In this document: positions 10,736-18,701 of the stretch, piece after piece | Layout of the letters: the number at the start of each line of letters is the position of its first letter | Position numbering within the stretch: the stretch's first letter is position 1 | Assembly: GCA_025351355.1 (NCBI GenBank) | Contig: JANXWC010000234.1 | Location: 1 to 46,788 of the forward strand | From: Hyphomicrobiaceae bacterium | GTDB taxonomy: Bacteria; Pseudomonadota; Alphaproteobacteria; Rhizobiales; Hyphomicrobiaceae | Reading direction: 5' to 3' | DNA: 46,788 bases | Made by a program: the position numbers and the translations under genes | Notes under the pieces: model-generated | The model's database searches: none | Told to the model about the DNA's origin: nothing | The model's input: the letters and a program-made list of their open reading frames with translations, nothing else

Positions 10736-11968
10736 ATGACGCTGTTTCCCAAATGCAACTCTTCTATCCTGACGCCACCGCGTATGTGGGCGGCATCACT
10801 TGTGTTGCTGGCAACGGTGCCGTTTTCACCACATCGCCTCTGTGCCCAAACCTGCGACTCAAGCCAACTTGCAGCCGCCATCGATAGCGCCGGCGAGCAA
10901 TTGCGCAAGCTCACGAATTCAACCCAACCGCAGCTTCAGGCAAAGCTCCTTCGTCTGAAGCAGGTCAAGGGGTGGTCCGATCAAGAGTACCAGGAGAAGG
11001 GCTATGCGGCGCTTGAAGATGCGCGCACGGCAGTTCTAGACTCAAGTGCCAACGAACTTTTGGCGCAGCTCGACCGCCTCGGCGGCGATACCAGCGGTAG
11101 TACACCTGACTGTGCCCGCATTGCCGAGGTAGAGTCCGTCAGCCTTGAACTTCAGGCAACGATTCGTGCCAAAAGGAAGTATGTCCTCAATCGTTTGGAT
11201 CAATTGTCCGGCGACAAGACAGCGTCAGAGCCGGCAGTACCGGCGACGCCGCCACAGGCAAATGCAAGGTTGCCGGAGAAACCCAACGAAGCAGCCGCCA
11301 ATCCTGCAGGCACCGCCCCCGCCAATTTGCCGAAGTCGTCACCGCCGCAGACCAAACCGGATGCCCGCTGGGCCACCCAGACCAAATCCACGCCGCTCCC
11401 GCCGCCCGCTCCGGCGCCCCCGGCAGCGCCGCCTGCACTATCGTCACCTCCGGGAGCCACGACGACGCCGCCTCAAATCGAACCCGAAGGCTATACGATT
11501 GATGAGATCGTCGCGGCATCCAGTGGCGTGTTTGGCAAGGTATCTGCCAATTTGGCGCGCGTTCTCGAGCACGCATTCGCCCAATCTGGCCGACCATCGG
11601 CCTACATTCTGGGTCAGGAAACCGGCGGCGCTTTTGTCGCCGGCGTACGCTATGGATCTGGCCGCCTTTATCTCCGATCTGGTGGCAACATGCAGGTCTA
11701 CTGGCACGGCCCGTCACTTGGCGCCGACATTGGCGCTCAAGGCGCGCAGATCTTGTTCCTGGTTTACAAGATGCGTCAGCCGGAAGACGTGTTCGCGAAC
11801 TTTACGGGGATCGAAGGCTCCGCCTTCGTTGTCGGGGGCTTGGGCGTTACTTACATGAGCAATGGCCGTATTGGCATGGCCCCCATTCGCTCCGGTATCG
11901 GCCTGCGCCTCGGCGCCAATATCGGCTATATCCGCTTTACCAGTACGCCCACCTGGAATCCGTTTTGA
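10736..11968 (+). CDS. EipA/DUF1134 envelope protein with a long N-terminal extension
   Basis: The last ~160 residues match the EipA (DUF1134) family: YTIDEIVAAS, YILGQETGGAFVAG, VYWHGPSLG, APIRSGIGLRLGANIGY, then a TWNPF terminus. EipA is a periplasmic protein needed for cell-envelope integrity in Brucella. Here a signal peptide (MWAASLVLLATVPF...CAQ) is followed by ~110 charged, helical residues with paired cysteines and then ~75 residues rich in Pro and Ala. At 410 aa it is about twice the usual length, so the front half is an added module of unknown role. It is a single-gene unit between the GST and a convergent small gene. Confidence 0.85.
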   Translation: MTLFPKCNSSILTPPRMWAASLVLLATVPFSPHRLCAQTCDSSQLAAAIDSAGEQLRKLTNSTQPQLQAKLLRLKQVKGWSDQEYQEKGYAALEDARTAVLDSSANELLAQLDRLGGDTSGSTPDCARIAEVESVSLELQATIRAKRKYVLNRLDQLSGDKTASEPAVPATPPQANARLPEKPNEAAANPAGTAPANLPKSSPPQTKPDARWATQTKSTPLPPPAPAPPAAPPALSSPPGATTTPPQIEPEGYTIDEIVAASSGVFGKVSANLARVLEHAFAQSGRPSAYILGQETGGAFVAGVRYGSGRLYLRSGGNMQVYWHGPSLGADIGAQGAQILFLVYKMRQPEDVFANFTGIEGSAFVVGGLGVTYMSNGRIGMAPIRSGIGLRLGANIGYIRFTSTPTWNPF

Positions 11969-11999
11969 ACGACGAATCGCCGACCTAAGTCCCAATAAA

Positions 12000-12212
12000 T
12001 CACTCGGGCTTCGATGGCTTGTAGACACCGCTGCGCGGGTCATATTCCAGCGTGCCCAAGTCCTTTTCGGCCTCAGTCATCGTTGCCCGCGAACGACTGT
12101 CGTTTTCGCTTCTTTTCAACTCTGCCGCCCACACCTCGCTAACACGCATCAGGGCACGATATCCGGCATACAAGCCAGCTCCAAGTGCGGCCAATACAAA
12201 CACTTGTGGCAT
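12000..12212 (-). CDS. Small membrane-anchored protein, unknown function
   Basis: A 70-aa protein: a hydrophobic N-terminal segment (MPQVFVLAALGAGLYAGY) is followed by a charged helix and the tail DLGTLEYDPRSGVYKPSKP. That tail pattern (L-x-xDP-x-G-x-Y) recurs in short conserved hypothetical proteins of Hyphomicrobiales. It lies 60 bp downstream of the SppA-like gene on the same strand, so it may be co-transcribed with it. It is probably an inner-membrane protein with a short cytoplasmic tail. I cannot assign a function. Confidence 0.7.
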   Translation of the reverse strand: MPQVFVLAALGAGLYAGYRALMRVSEVWAAELKRSENDSRSRATMTEAEKDLGTLEYDPRSGVYKPSKPE

Positions 12213-12272
12213 TGCCGTTCTCCTAACCTGCCGTCGTTGTTCGTCAGGTCCATCGTAACCGTCAGGACTGTC

Positions 12273-13139
12273 TCAAAGCCCAAATCGAGCCCATAGCGAC
12301 CGCGCTTCCAAGGCCGAGAGCACATCGCCAGCCAGAGAATCACCCTGAAGCCATGCCGGAATTACGGCAGATTGGAGACCGAACGAAACGTCGCCGGTCC
12401 CACTGCTGCGCCGTAGCCGTGACAATAGTCCGCTTCGTCCGAGCGGCACAGCCCTCAATTCGACCGTCGGACCATATATTTCACGCATCCGCGATCGCAT
12501 GTCGCCAATCCCGTCGATGAGGCCAAGCTCAACCGCCCGCTTCGCCGACCAGAACGCGCCCGAGAACAGATCACTTTCATCACCGGTCAACTTCGCCCCC
12601 CGCCGCGCCTTGACCACGCCCATGAAGACTTCGTGCACGTCCGCCTGCAGGGCCTTGAGCCGTTCGATATCTTCGGCCTTTTCCGGCAAGAAAGGGTCTA
12701 GCGACCCTTTGTTCAACCCAGATGTATAGACGCGCCGCTCGATGCCGTATTTTTCAAGCGCCTTCTGAAAGCCGAAGCCCTGTGAAATTACGCCGATGGA
12801 GCCGACGATCGATGACGGATCGGCATAAATTTCATCTCCCGCGACCGCAATGTAATAGCCTCCGGAGGCCGCCACATCCTCGCAGAAAACATGCACGCGT
12901 TTGTTGTTTTCCTTGGCCAAATGCCTGATGCGGTTGAAGATCAGATTAGATTGCACCGGCGATCCGCCAGGCGAGTTGATAGCAATTGCAACTCCCGCCA
13001 ACTTCGACGATTTGAAGGCCTTTTCCAATGGCCCCGCGAGCGTAGCCAATGACAGCCCGGGCCGCAGTGGAGTTGCCATGCCGATCGGACCGGACAAGCG
13101 CAGTACAGGGATAAATTCGCGGCGTCGAAAGAGGCGCAT
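12273..13139 (-). CDS. S49-family serine peptidase (SppA/SohB-like)
   Basis: A 288-aa single-domain S49 peptidase. SppA-type enzymes clear signal peptides and membrane-protein fragments with a Ser/Lys dyad. Both residues are visible: S92 in AASGGYYIAVAGDEIYAD and K144 in GLNKGSLDPF. The substrate-positioning segment NSPGGSPVQS and the SSIVGSIGV region are also present. There is no clear N-terminal membrane anchor. I start at ATG 13139 (GAGAA upstream, and homologs begin MRxxxRRxxxxVLRLSG); the frame stays open to 13211. It is divergent from rpiA, with a 284-bp shared upstream region. Confidence 0.9.
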   Translation of the reverse strand: MRLFRRREFIPVLRLSGPIGMATPLRPGLSLATLAGPLEKAFKSSKLAGVAIAINSPGGSPVQSNLIFNRIRHLAKENNKRVHVFCEDVAASGGYYIAVAGDEIYADPSSIVGSIGVISQGFGFQKALEKYGIERRVYTSGLNKGSLDPFLPEKAEDIERLKALQADVHEVFMGVVKARRGAKLTGDESDLFSGAFWSAKRAVELGLIDGIGDMRSRMREIYGPTVELRAVPLGRSGLLSRLRRSSGTGDVSFGLQSAVIPAWLQGDSLAGDVLSALEARSLWARFGL

Positions 13140-13423
13140 GAGTTGGTTCTCGACAAAAATTAGGGAGACTGAGGTGCGTTTCGCTTGTCGGCGTGTATAA
13201 CCGTCCAACAACTCATGCGCGCGTGGCGTTTACGATGGCAGTCGGACGACTGTGCCCGGGATATGTAAGCGCGTCGTCGCGGTGCAACAAGGGCGGGCCG
13301 GACGAACGGACATGTTCGTCACCAATCGGTGCCAGACGCGTAGCCAGCGAACGATCCGCCGTGGCGTTGTGCCATAATTGTGTCTACTAAACTGCAAGAG
13401 TTTGCCTGTCGAGGAGCGCGGTG

Positions 13424-14167
13424 ATGGCCAACGATAACTACAAGATGCAAGCCGCAGAACGGGCATTGACCTACGTCGAGCCCGGCATGAAGCTCGGCCT
13501 CGGCACCGGCTCAACCGCCGCGAAGTTCGTCGACCTGCTAGGTGCCAAAGTAAAATCCGGCCTGGATGTCATTTGCGTCCCCACGTCCGAAGCGACGGCC
13601 GCGCAAGCGCGCGCATTGGGCATTCGCCTAACCACGCTCGACGACTGTCCCAAGCTCGATCTGACCATCGACGGTGCCGACGAGCTGACCAGGGACGTAA
13701 AGTTGATTAAGGGCGGTGGCGGCGCACTGTTGCGCGAGAAAATCGTCGCGTCTGCCTCCGACCGCATGATCGTTATCGCCGACATCTCCAAGCAGGTTGC
13801 AATGCTCGGCGCGTTTCCTTTGCCGATCGAAGTCGTTCGCTTCGGCGTGCGCGCCACCAAGGACCTGATCGAAGAGTTGGCTGCCAGCGCCGGCTGCATA
13901 GGTGAAATTAAACTGCGCTTGGGACTTGACCGCCAACCGTTCGTAACTGACGGCGGTAACTACATCTACGATTGTGCCTTCGGCAGCATTGAAGAGCCCG
14001 ACAGTCTCGACCTGCTGTTGAAGATGGTTCCGGGCGTCGTCGAAAACGGACTTTTTCTGGGCATGGCAGAGCGCGCCATTGTCGCTGGACCCAAAGGCGT
14101 CGAGGAACTCGAAAGCTCCGATTACACTGGGTTAGACGACCTCCTCGACGATCTGCCTGAAGATTGA
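13424..14167 (+). CDS. rpiA: Ribose-5-phosphate isomerase A
   Basis: The enzyme interconverts ribose 5-phosphate and ribulose 5-phosphate in the pentose phosphate pathway. Family motifs are [14 protein letters not shown] near the N-terminus, TIDGADE in the centre (active-site Asp/Glu) and [11 protein letters not shown] (catalytic Lys). At 247 aa the length is normal. An excellent GAGGAG lies 7 bases before ATG 13424, which I prefer over the GTG three bases upstream. It is first of the likely operon rpiA-DUF2059-gor, with 22-bp and 39-bp gaps. Confidence 0.96.
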   Translation: MANDNYKMQAAERALTYVEPGMKLGLGTGSTAAKFVDLLGAKVKSGLDVICVPTSEATAAQARALGIRLTTLDDCPKLDLTIDGADELTRDVKLIKGGGGALLREKIVASASDRMIVIADISKQVAMLGAFPLPIEVVRFGVRATKDLIEELAASAGCIGEIKLRLGLDRQPFVTDGGNYIYDCAFGSIEEPDSLDLLLKMVPGVVENGLFLGMAERAIVAGPKGVEELESSDYTGLDDLLDDLPED

Positions 14168-14189
14168 GCCTACCCGAGCGGAGCACATC

Positions 14190-14696
14190 ATGCTGCAAAT
14201 CAATGCCAAGTCCGTACTGACGGCGGCGACATTTTCTCTTTTGCTGGCTTTCAGCGCCATTGCACAGAAGGCGCCGATCGATCCGCAGCGCCTCGCCCAG
14301 GCGCACGAGCATCTGGAACTGTCGGGCGGGGCGAGAAATTTCGATACCGTGATGCCATCCATGATGCAGCAGATGACCCAGATCCTGACGGCCCAAAAAC
14401 CGGAAAATCGCGCTGAAATCGAGCAAGTCATGCAATCCATGATGACCAAGTTCACCGACCGTAAGCAGGAACTGATCGACCAGATCGCCGTCATCTATGC
14501 CGAACGGTTCACCAGCGACGACATCGCCGGTCTGATCGCGTTCTACAAATCGCCGACGGGTCGCAAGTTCACGGCAACTCAGCCCGAGATTTTGAAAGAT
14601 TCGATGGCCGCCGGGCAAAGTTGGGGCCGCAAGATAGGAGCCGAGATAGATAGCTCCGCACGCCAGGAACTCAAAAAACGTGGCATCGACCTCTGA
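14190..14696 (+). CDS. DUF2059 secreted protein
   Basis: A 168-aa protein with a clear signal peptide (LTAATFSLLLAFSAIAQ), so it is probably periplasmic. The DUF2059 core is helical: TVMPSMMQQMTQIL, then VIYAERFTSDDIAGLIAFYKSPTGRKF, the family signature. Function is unknown in the family. The gene lies between rpiA and gor, an arrangement I recognise from other Hyphomicrobiales, so co-transcription is likely. Confidence 0.9.
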   Translation: MLQINAKSVLTAATFSLLLAFSAIAQKAPIDPQRLAQAHEHLELSGGARNFDTVMPSMMQQMTQILTAQKPENRAEIEQVMQSMMTKFTDRKQELIDQIAVIYAERFTSDDIAGLIAFYKSPTGRKFTATQPEILKDSMAAGQSWGRKIGAEIDSSARQELKKRGIDL

Positions 14697-14735
14697 CCGT
14701 AGCGCTTTCAAATGTTTGTCTGACCTGGAGCTCGC

Positions 14736-16109
14736 GTGGCCAACTTTGAATATGATCTCGTTGTCATCGGCGCGGGCTCCGGTGGCGTTCGCGCCGCCCG
14801 CATCGCAGCCAGCCATGGTGCGCGCGTCGCCATAGCCGAGGAATATCGCGTCGGCGGCACGTGTGTCATTCGCGGCTGCGTCCCCAAGAAACTGCTGGTT
14901 TACGCCAGTCGCTTCCACGGCGACTTCGAGGACGCCAAGGGCTTCGGCTGGACAATTCCCGAAGCACGCTTCGATTGGCCGACGCTGATTGCCAACAAGG
15001 ACAACGAAATCAACCGCCTCGAGGCCGCCTATCGCAGCACGCTTGCCCGCTGGAAAGTTGAAACCATCGCCTCCCGCGCCGTTGTCACGGGGCCTAACCG
15101 CGTCCGCTTTATAAGCTCCGACCGGCAAGTCACGGCGCGAACGATCTTGATCGCGACAGGCGGTCACCCCGAGATTTCCGTCATCACGCCGGGTCACGAG
15201 TTGGCCATCACATCGAACGAAGCGTTCCACTTGAAAGCCCAGCCGCGCCGCATCCTCATCGCCGGTGGCGGCTATATTGCGGCCGAGTTTGCCGGTATTT
15301 TTGCAGGTCTCGGCACTGACACCACGCTCTTATACCGTGGCGATCAGATCCTTCGCGGCTTCGATCAGGATCTCCGCGACGATGTCAGCGCCGCCATGAG
15401 CAAGCGCGGCGTCAAGATCGTTACCGGCCGGACGATCACGTCGATTGGCAAGACTTCGGATGGCTTGGCGGCCACATTGTCAGACGGCACCGAACTTGTC
15501 GTTGATCAGGTGATGTATGCCATCGGCCGCCAGCCCAATACACTCGGTCTCGGACTCGAAACGGCCGGCGTCGAATTGAAATCAAACGGAGCGGTCATCG
15601 TCGACGCCCACTCCCGCTCAAACGTACCCAGCATCTATGCCGTCGGCGACGTCACCGACCGCGTCGCGCTTACGCCCGTCGCAATTCGCGAAGGGCACGC
15701 TTTTGCCGATACCGCCTTTGGCAACAAAACCTGGCATGCCGACCACACCATGATCCCGACAGCCGTCTTCACTGAACCCGAAATCGGCACCGTCGGCATG
15801 ACAGAGGCGCAGGCGCGCGCCATGTTCGAGACCGTCGATATCTACAAAACCCGCTTTCGTCCGATGAAATACGTCCTTGCCGGGCGTGATGAGCGGATGC
15901 TGATGAAATTGATCGTCGATGCGAAGTCCGACAAGGTCGTCGGCTGCCACGTGCTTGGACCGGATGCCGCCGAAATCGTCCAGATGGCGGCGATCGCCAT
16001 GAAGATGGGTGCCACGAAGTCGGATTTCGACAACACCATGGCCTTGCACCCGAGTGCCGCCGAGGAACTGGTCACCATGCGCGATAAATGGGTTCCCCCG
16101 TCTGTCTGA
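14736..16109 (+). CDS. gor: Glutathione-disulfide reductase
   Basis: This FAD enzyme uses NADPH to reduce glutathione disulfide. The N-terminal FAD fold is GAGSGGVRAARIA, and the redox disulfide is C43-VIRG-C48 within GGTCVIRGCVPKKLL. A second Rossmann fold (AGGGYIAAEFAGIFAGLG) followed by an Arg (LLYRGD) suits NADPH. The C-terminal HPSAAEE supplies the partner His/Glu. It has 457 aa and a GTG start at 14736 with TGGAG just upstream. It ends the rpiA operon. Confidence 0.95.
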   Translation: MANFEYDLVVIGAGSGGVRAARIAASHGARVAIAEEYRVGGTCVIRGCVPKKLLVYASRFHGDFEDAKGFGWTIPEARFDWPTLIANKDNEINRLEAAYRSTLARWKVETIASRAVVTGPNRVRFISSDRQVTARTILIATGGHPEISVITPGHELAITSNEAFHLKAQPRRILIAGGGYIAAEFAGIFAGLGTDTTLLYRGDQILRGFDQDLRDDVSAAMSKRGVKIVTGRTITSIGKTSDGLAATLSDGTELVVDQVMYAIGRQPNTLGLGLETAGVELKSNGAVIVDAHSRSNVPSIYAVGDVTDRVALTPVAIREGHAFADTAFGNKTWHADHTMIPTAVFTEPEIGTVGMTEAQARAMFETVDIYKTRFRPMKYVLAGRDERMLMKLIVDAKSDKVVGCHVLGPDAAEIVQMAAIAMKMGATKSDFDNTMALHPSAAEELVTMRDKWVPPSV

Positions 16110-16297
16110 CACGGATGCGTGCGGCACCTCGCAAAGGGACCATGCATAGCCGGGTGTGCCAGTCCTGCAACGTGCTTTGTGGATATGGCAGAATGTCATA
16201 AAGTTTCGCTGTCCCGAAGAGCACCGAATCAGATTCTGCTTGCGTCATTGGCTTAAGAAGTCGTGCAGCTGCGCGCTTCAAACCGGCGGAGCAATCT

Positions 16298-17008
16298 ATG
16301 ATCCACTTTCAAACCCGCAGCGCCCGTGCTCGACTGATGAAGCGCGCGGCTGTCACTGCCGGCCTCGTTGTTGCGTGGGCGGCACCAACGCTGGCTCAGA
16401 ATTACGAGGGTCCACATCAGGTGCGCGTCGGCGCGTTCCTGCAAGGTGGCACCACCACGCTAAGCGGCGACTTCACGCCAGGACCGACCAGTTTGTTGCC
16501 CGCAACGACGGACCGCGGCCGCCTCTCCAACAATGGCGGCGGCGTTTCGGCAGGTCTCGAATTCCTGCGCGCGCGCGGCTTCAGCTACGGCGTCGACGGC
16601 GATTTTGGCTTCGCCCATGGCTCGCGCGGTATCGCTAACGCCGATGTCAGTACCGACTACTTCGGCTCCCTTCGCGGACGTGTCGGCTTCTACATGCGCC
16701 CGGACTGGGCGATCTACGGCACCGGCGGTTACGGCTTCCGTGGCGTTACCGCCGTTGAACTTTCTGGCGCATCGCAGGGGCGCACGCTGATGGGCGGCGT
16801 CTACGGCGGCGGCACCGAATTCCATCGCGGCAACACGATCCTCTTCGCCGAATACCTGCATGAACACTACGGCAATATGAACGTGCCGCTGTCCAACGGT
16901 GACCTCTATGCCATCAAGGGCAACTCCGACACGTTCCGGCTCGGCGTCAAATTCAAGGTCGGCTTCGACGGCTACTACGACGAAGTTCGCGACGGCCTCC
17001 GCAAGTAA
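16298..17008 (+). CDS. Outer-membrane beta-barrel protein
   Basis: A 236-aa protein with a signal peptide (MKRAAVTAGLVVAWAAPTLAQ; translation could start at that internal Met, residue 15). It then has alternating-hydrophobicity strands rich in Gly and aromatics: VGAFLQGG, SYGVDGDFGFAHGS, DYFGSLRGRVGFYMRPDWAIYGTGGYGFRG and FRLGVKFKVGF. The strand ending in GTGGYGF is a hallmark of the Omp25/Omp31-like porin family of alphaproteobacteria. It is probably an 8-stranded barrel of unknown specificity. The gene stands alone and ends at a strong terminator. Confidence 0.83.
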   Translation: MIHFQTRSARARLMKRAAVTAGLVVAWAAPTLAQNYEGPHQVRVGAFLQGGTTTLSGDFTPGPTSLLPATTDRGRLSNNGGGVSAGLEFLRARGFSYGVDGDFGFAHGSRGIANADVSTDYFGSLRGRVGFYMRPDWAIYGTGGYGFRGVTAVELSGASQGRTLMGGVYGGGTEFHRGNTILFAEYLHEHYGNMNVPLSNGDLYAIKGNSDTFRLGVKFKVGFDGYYDEVRDGLRK

Positions 17009-17034
17009 ACCACCATCTTCAGGGCTCCTTCCAG

Positions 17035-17066
17035 CAGCACCGAGCATTTTCGGTGCTGTTTTTTTT
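17035..17066 (+). terminator. Intrinsic terminator after the barrel-protein gene
   Basis: A perfect 9-bp stem, CAGCACCGA (17035-17043) with TCGGTGCTG (17050-17058), and a 6-nt loop are followed by eight T (17059-17066). It lies 27 bp after the stop of the outer-membrane protein gene. Confidence 0.92.
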
Positions 17067-17162
17067 GCCTTGCCGCAAGCAATAACCTTGTCGTCTCTGC
17101 ACGATTGACCGCACCGCGATGCCTCGCTAAAGCGCGCTCAGTATCGCGCTGCAGGAGCTGCC

Positions 17163-17918
17163 ATGTCCCGTTTGAAAGACCGCATCGCGCTGGTGACCGG
17201 TAGCGGCAACGGCATCGGCAAAGCCACTGCAATCGTCTTCGCCGGCGAGGGGGCCCACGTCCACCTTGCCGATGTCGATGGCGCCGCAGCCGAAGCGACG
17301 GCCGCGGCGATCCGCGTCGCAGGCGGTCACGCGACCTCGCACATCACCGACATTACGCGTGGTCAGGATGTCAAAGCACTGTTTCGTGCAATCGGCACCG
17401 CGCACGGCAAACTTGATGTGCTCGTCAATAACGCCGGCCTTAATGTGCGCGCCGACTTTCGGCATCTCACCGACGAAGAATGGGTGACGATTCGCGAGGT
17501 CAATCTTGACGGCGTCGTGCGCATGGCCCGAGACGGCTTCGAACTTTTGAAAGCATCCGGTCGCGGCTCGCTGATCAATGTCGCCTCGATCATGGGCAGC
17601 CGCGCCATGCGCCAGCTTGTTGCATATTCTGCCACCAAAGGTGCCGTCGCCGCACTCACCCGCGGCCTCGCCGTCGAATATGCCCCCTTCAATATCCGTG
17701 TGAATACGATCTCGCCGGGTTTCGTGGCAACGGCCCTGACCAAGCAGATCTTACGCAATCCCACCATCACGGACGCGCTTGTCGCGGAGACCGCCATGCG
17801 CCGCTTGGGCGAACCCGAAGAAATCGCCCGCGCCGTCCTCTTCTTCGCCTCCGACGACAGCCGCTATTGCACTGGCTCCGAACTCGTCGTCGATGGCGGC
17901 ATGAGCGCCAGCTTGTAA
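17163..17918 (+). CDS. Short-chain dehydrogenase/reductase (SDR), FabG-like
   Basis: A 251-aa classical SDR. The cofactor motif is TGSGNGIG near the N-terminus, the NNAG motif follows at about residues 85-90, and the active site comprises a Ser in NVASIMGSR and YSATK. The C-terminus GSELVVDGGMSA is typical of FabG-like oxidoreductases using a keto or hydroxy substrate. The residues DVDG after strand 2 suggest NAD(H) preference. The substrate cannot be deduced. It is followed 87 bp downstream by the DsbA-fold isomerase gene on the same strand. Confidence 0.88.
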   Translation: MSRLKDRIALVTGSGNGIGKATAIVFAGEGAHVHLADVDGAAAEATAAAIRVAGGHATSHITDITRGQDVKALFRAIGTAHGKLDVLVNNAGLNVRADFRHLTDEEWVTIREVNLDGVVRMARDGFELLKASGRGSLINVASIMGSRAMRQLVAYSATKGAVAALTRGLAVEYAPFNIRVNTISPGFVATALTKQILRNPTITDALVAETAMRRLGEPEEIARAVLFFASDDSRYCTGSELVVDGGMSASL

Positions 17919-18005
17919 CGACTACGATTGCCCGCATTCAGACTTGCATCGGCGTCTGTTCCGTTTGATCTTCTCGGAAACTCATGCCCGGAAGGACGAT
18001 CAGCC

Positions 18006-18617
18006 ATGTCTACGCCCACCGTAGAATTTCACTTCGATTTCGGCAGCCCGAACTCCTACCTCAGCCACAAAGTGATTCCGCAGATTGCCGCCCGCACCGG
18101 CGTGCCCTTCAAATATGTGCCTGTACTGCTCGGCGGCATCTTTAAAATGACCGGCAACCAATCGCCGATGCAGCAATTCAAGGACATCAAGAACAAAAAT
18201 GAATACGGGCGCCTGGAAATGCAGCGCTTCATCCAGAAGTACAAAATTCCCTTCCAGATGAACCCGCATTTCCCCGTCAACACCGTGCAAATCATGCGCG
18301 GCGCCGTCGCCGCCGAGCTGGACGGCAAGCTTGCCCCTTATGTCGACGCCGTCTTCCATCACATGTGGGGAGCACCCAAGAAGATGGACGACGCCGAAGT
18401 GATCCGTGCGGCCCTCGACGCATCCGGACTGGATGGCGCGAAACTTCTCGCCCGCGCCCAGGACCAGGATGTCAAAGATCGTTTGCTCAAAGATACGGAA
18501 AGTTCAGTCGCGCGCGGCAATTTCGGCAGCCCCACTTTCTTCGTCGGTTCCGAAATGTTCTTCGGCAAGGATCGGCTTCGGGATGTCGAGGAAGCAATCC
18601 TCAGTGCTCGCGCTTGA
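18006..18617 (+). CDS. 2-hydroxychromene-2-carboxylate isomerase family protein (DsbA fold)
   Basis: A 203-aa thioredoxin-fold protein related to NahD and kappa-class GSTs. The active-site region FDFGSPNSYLSHK carries the Ser that replaces the DsbA cysteines. YVPVLLGGIFKMTGNQSP and FGSPTFFVGSEMFFGKDRL are further family landmarks. Relatives isomerise 2-hydroxychromene-2-carboxylate using glutathione, but many chromosomal copies lack naphthalene genes, as here, so the substrate is unknown. I start at ATG 18006 (GGAAGGA upstream) although the frame is open from 17928. Confidence 0.9.
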   Translation: MSTPTVEFHFDFGSPNSYLSHKVIPQIAARTGVPFKYVPVLLGGIFKMTGNQSPMQQFKDIKNKNEYGRLEMQRFIQKYKIPFQMNPHFPVNTVQIMRGAVAAELDGKLAPYVDAVFHHMWGAPKKMDDAEVIRAALDASGLDGAKLLARAQDQDVKDRLLKDTESSVARGNFGSPTFFVGSEMFFGKDRLRDVEEAILSARA

Positions 18618-18701
18618 AGTGGAGAATGCCGACCGTTCGGGAACATAGCAGACCAGCAGATCGTTACTGCTCTTCGACGACCTAAGTGTTCCGGGAACGG
18701 C

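Noticed and set aside
13908-15230. 440-codon minus-strand open frame over rpiA, the DUF2059 gene and gor
   Set aside because: It crosses three well-supported plus-strand genes and an intergenic gap, with no recognisable domain.
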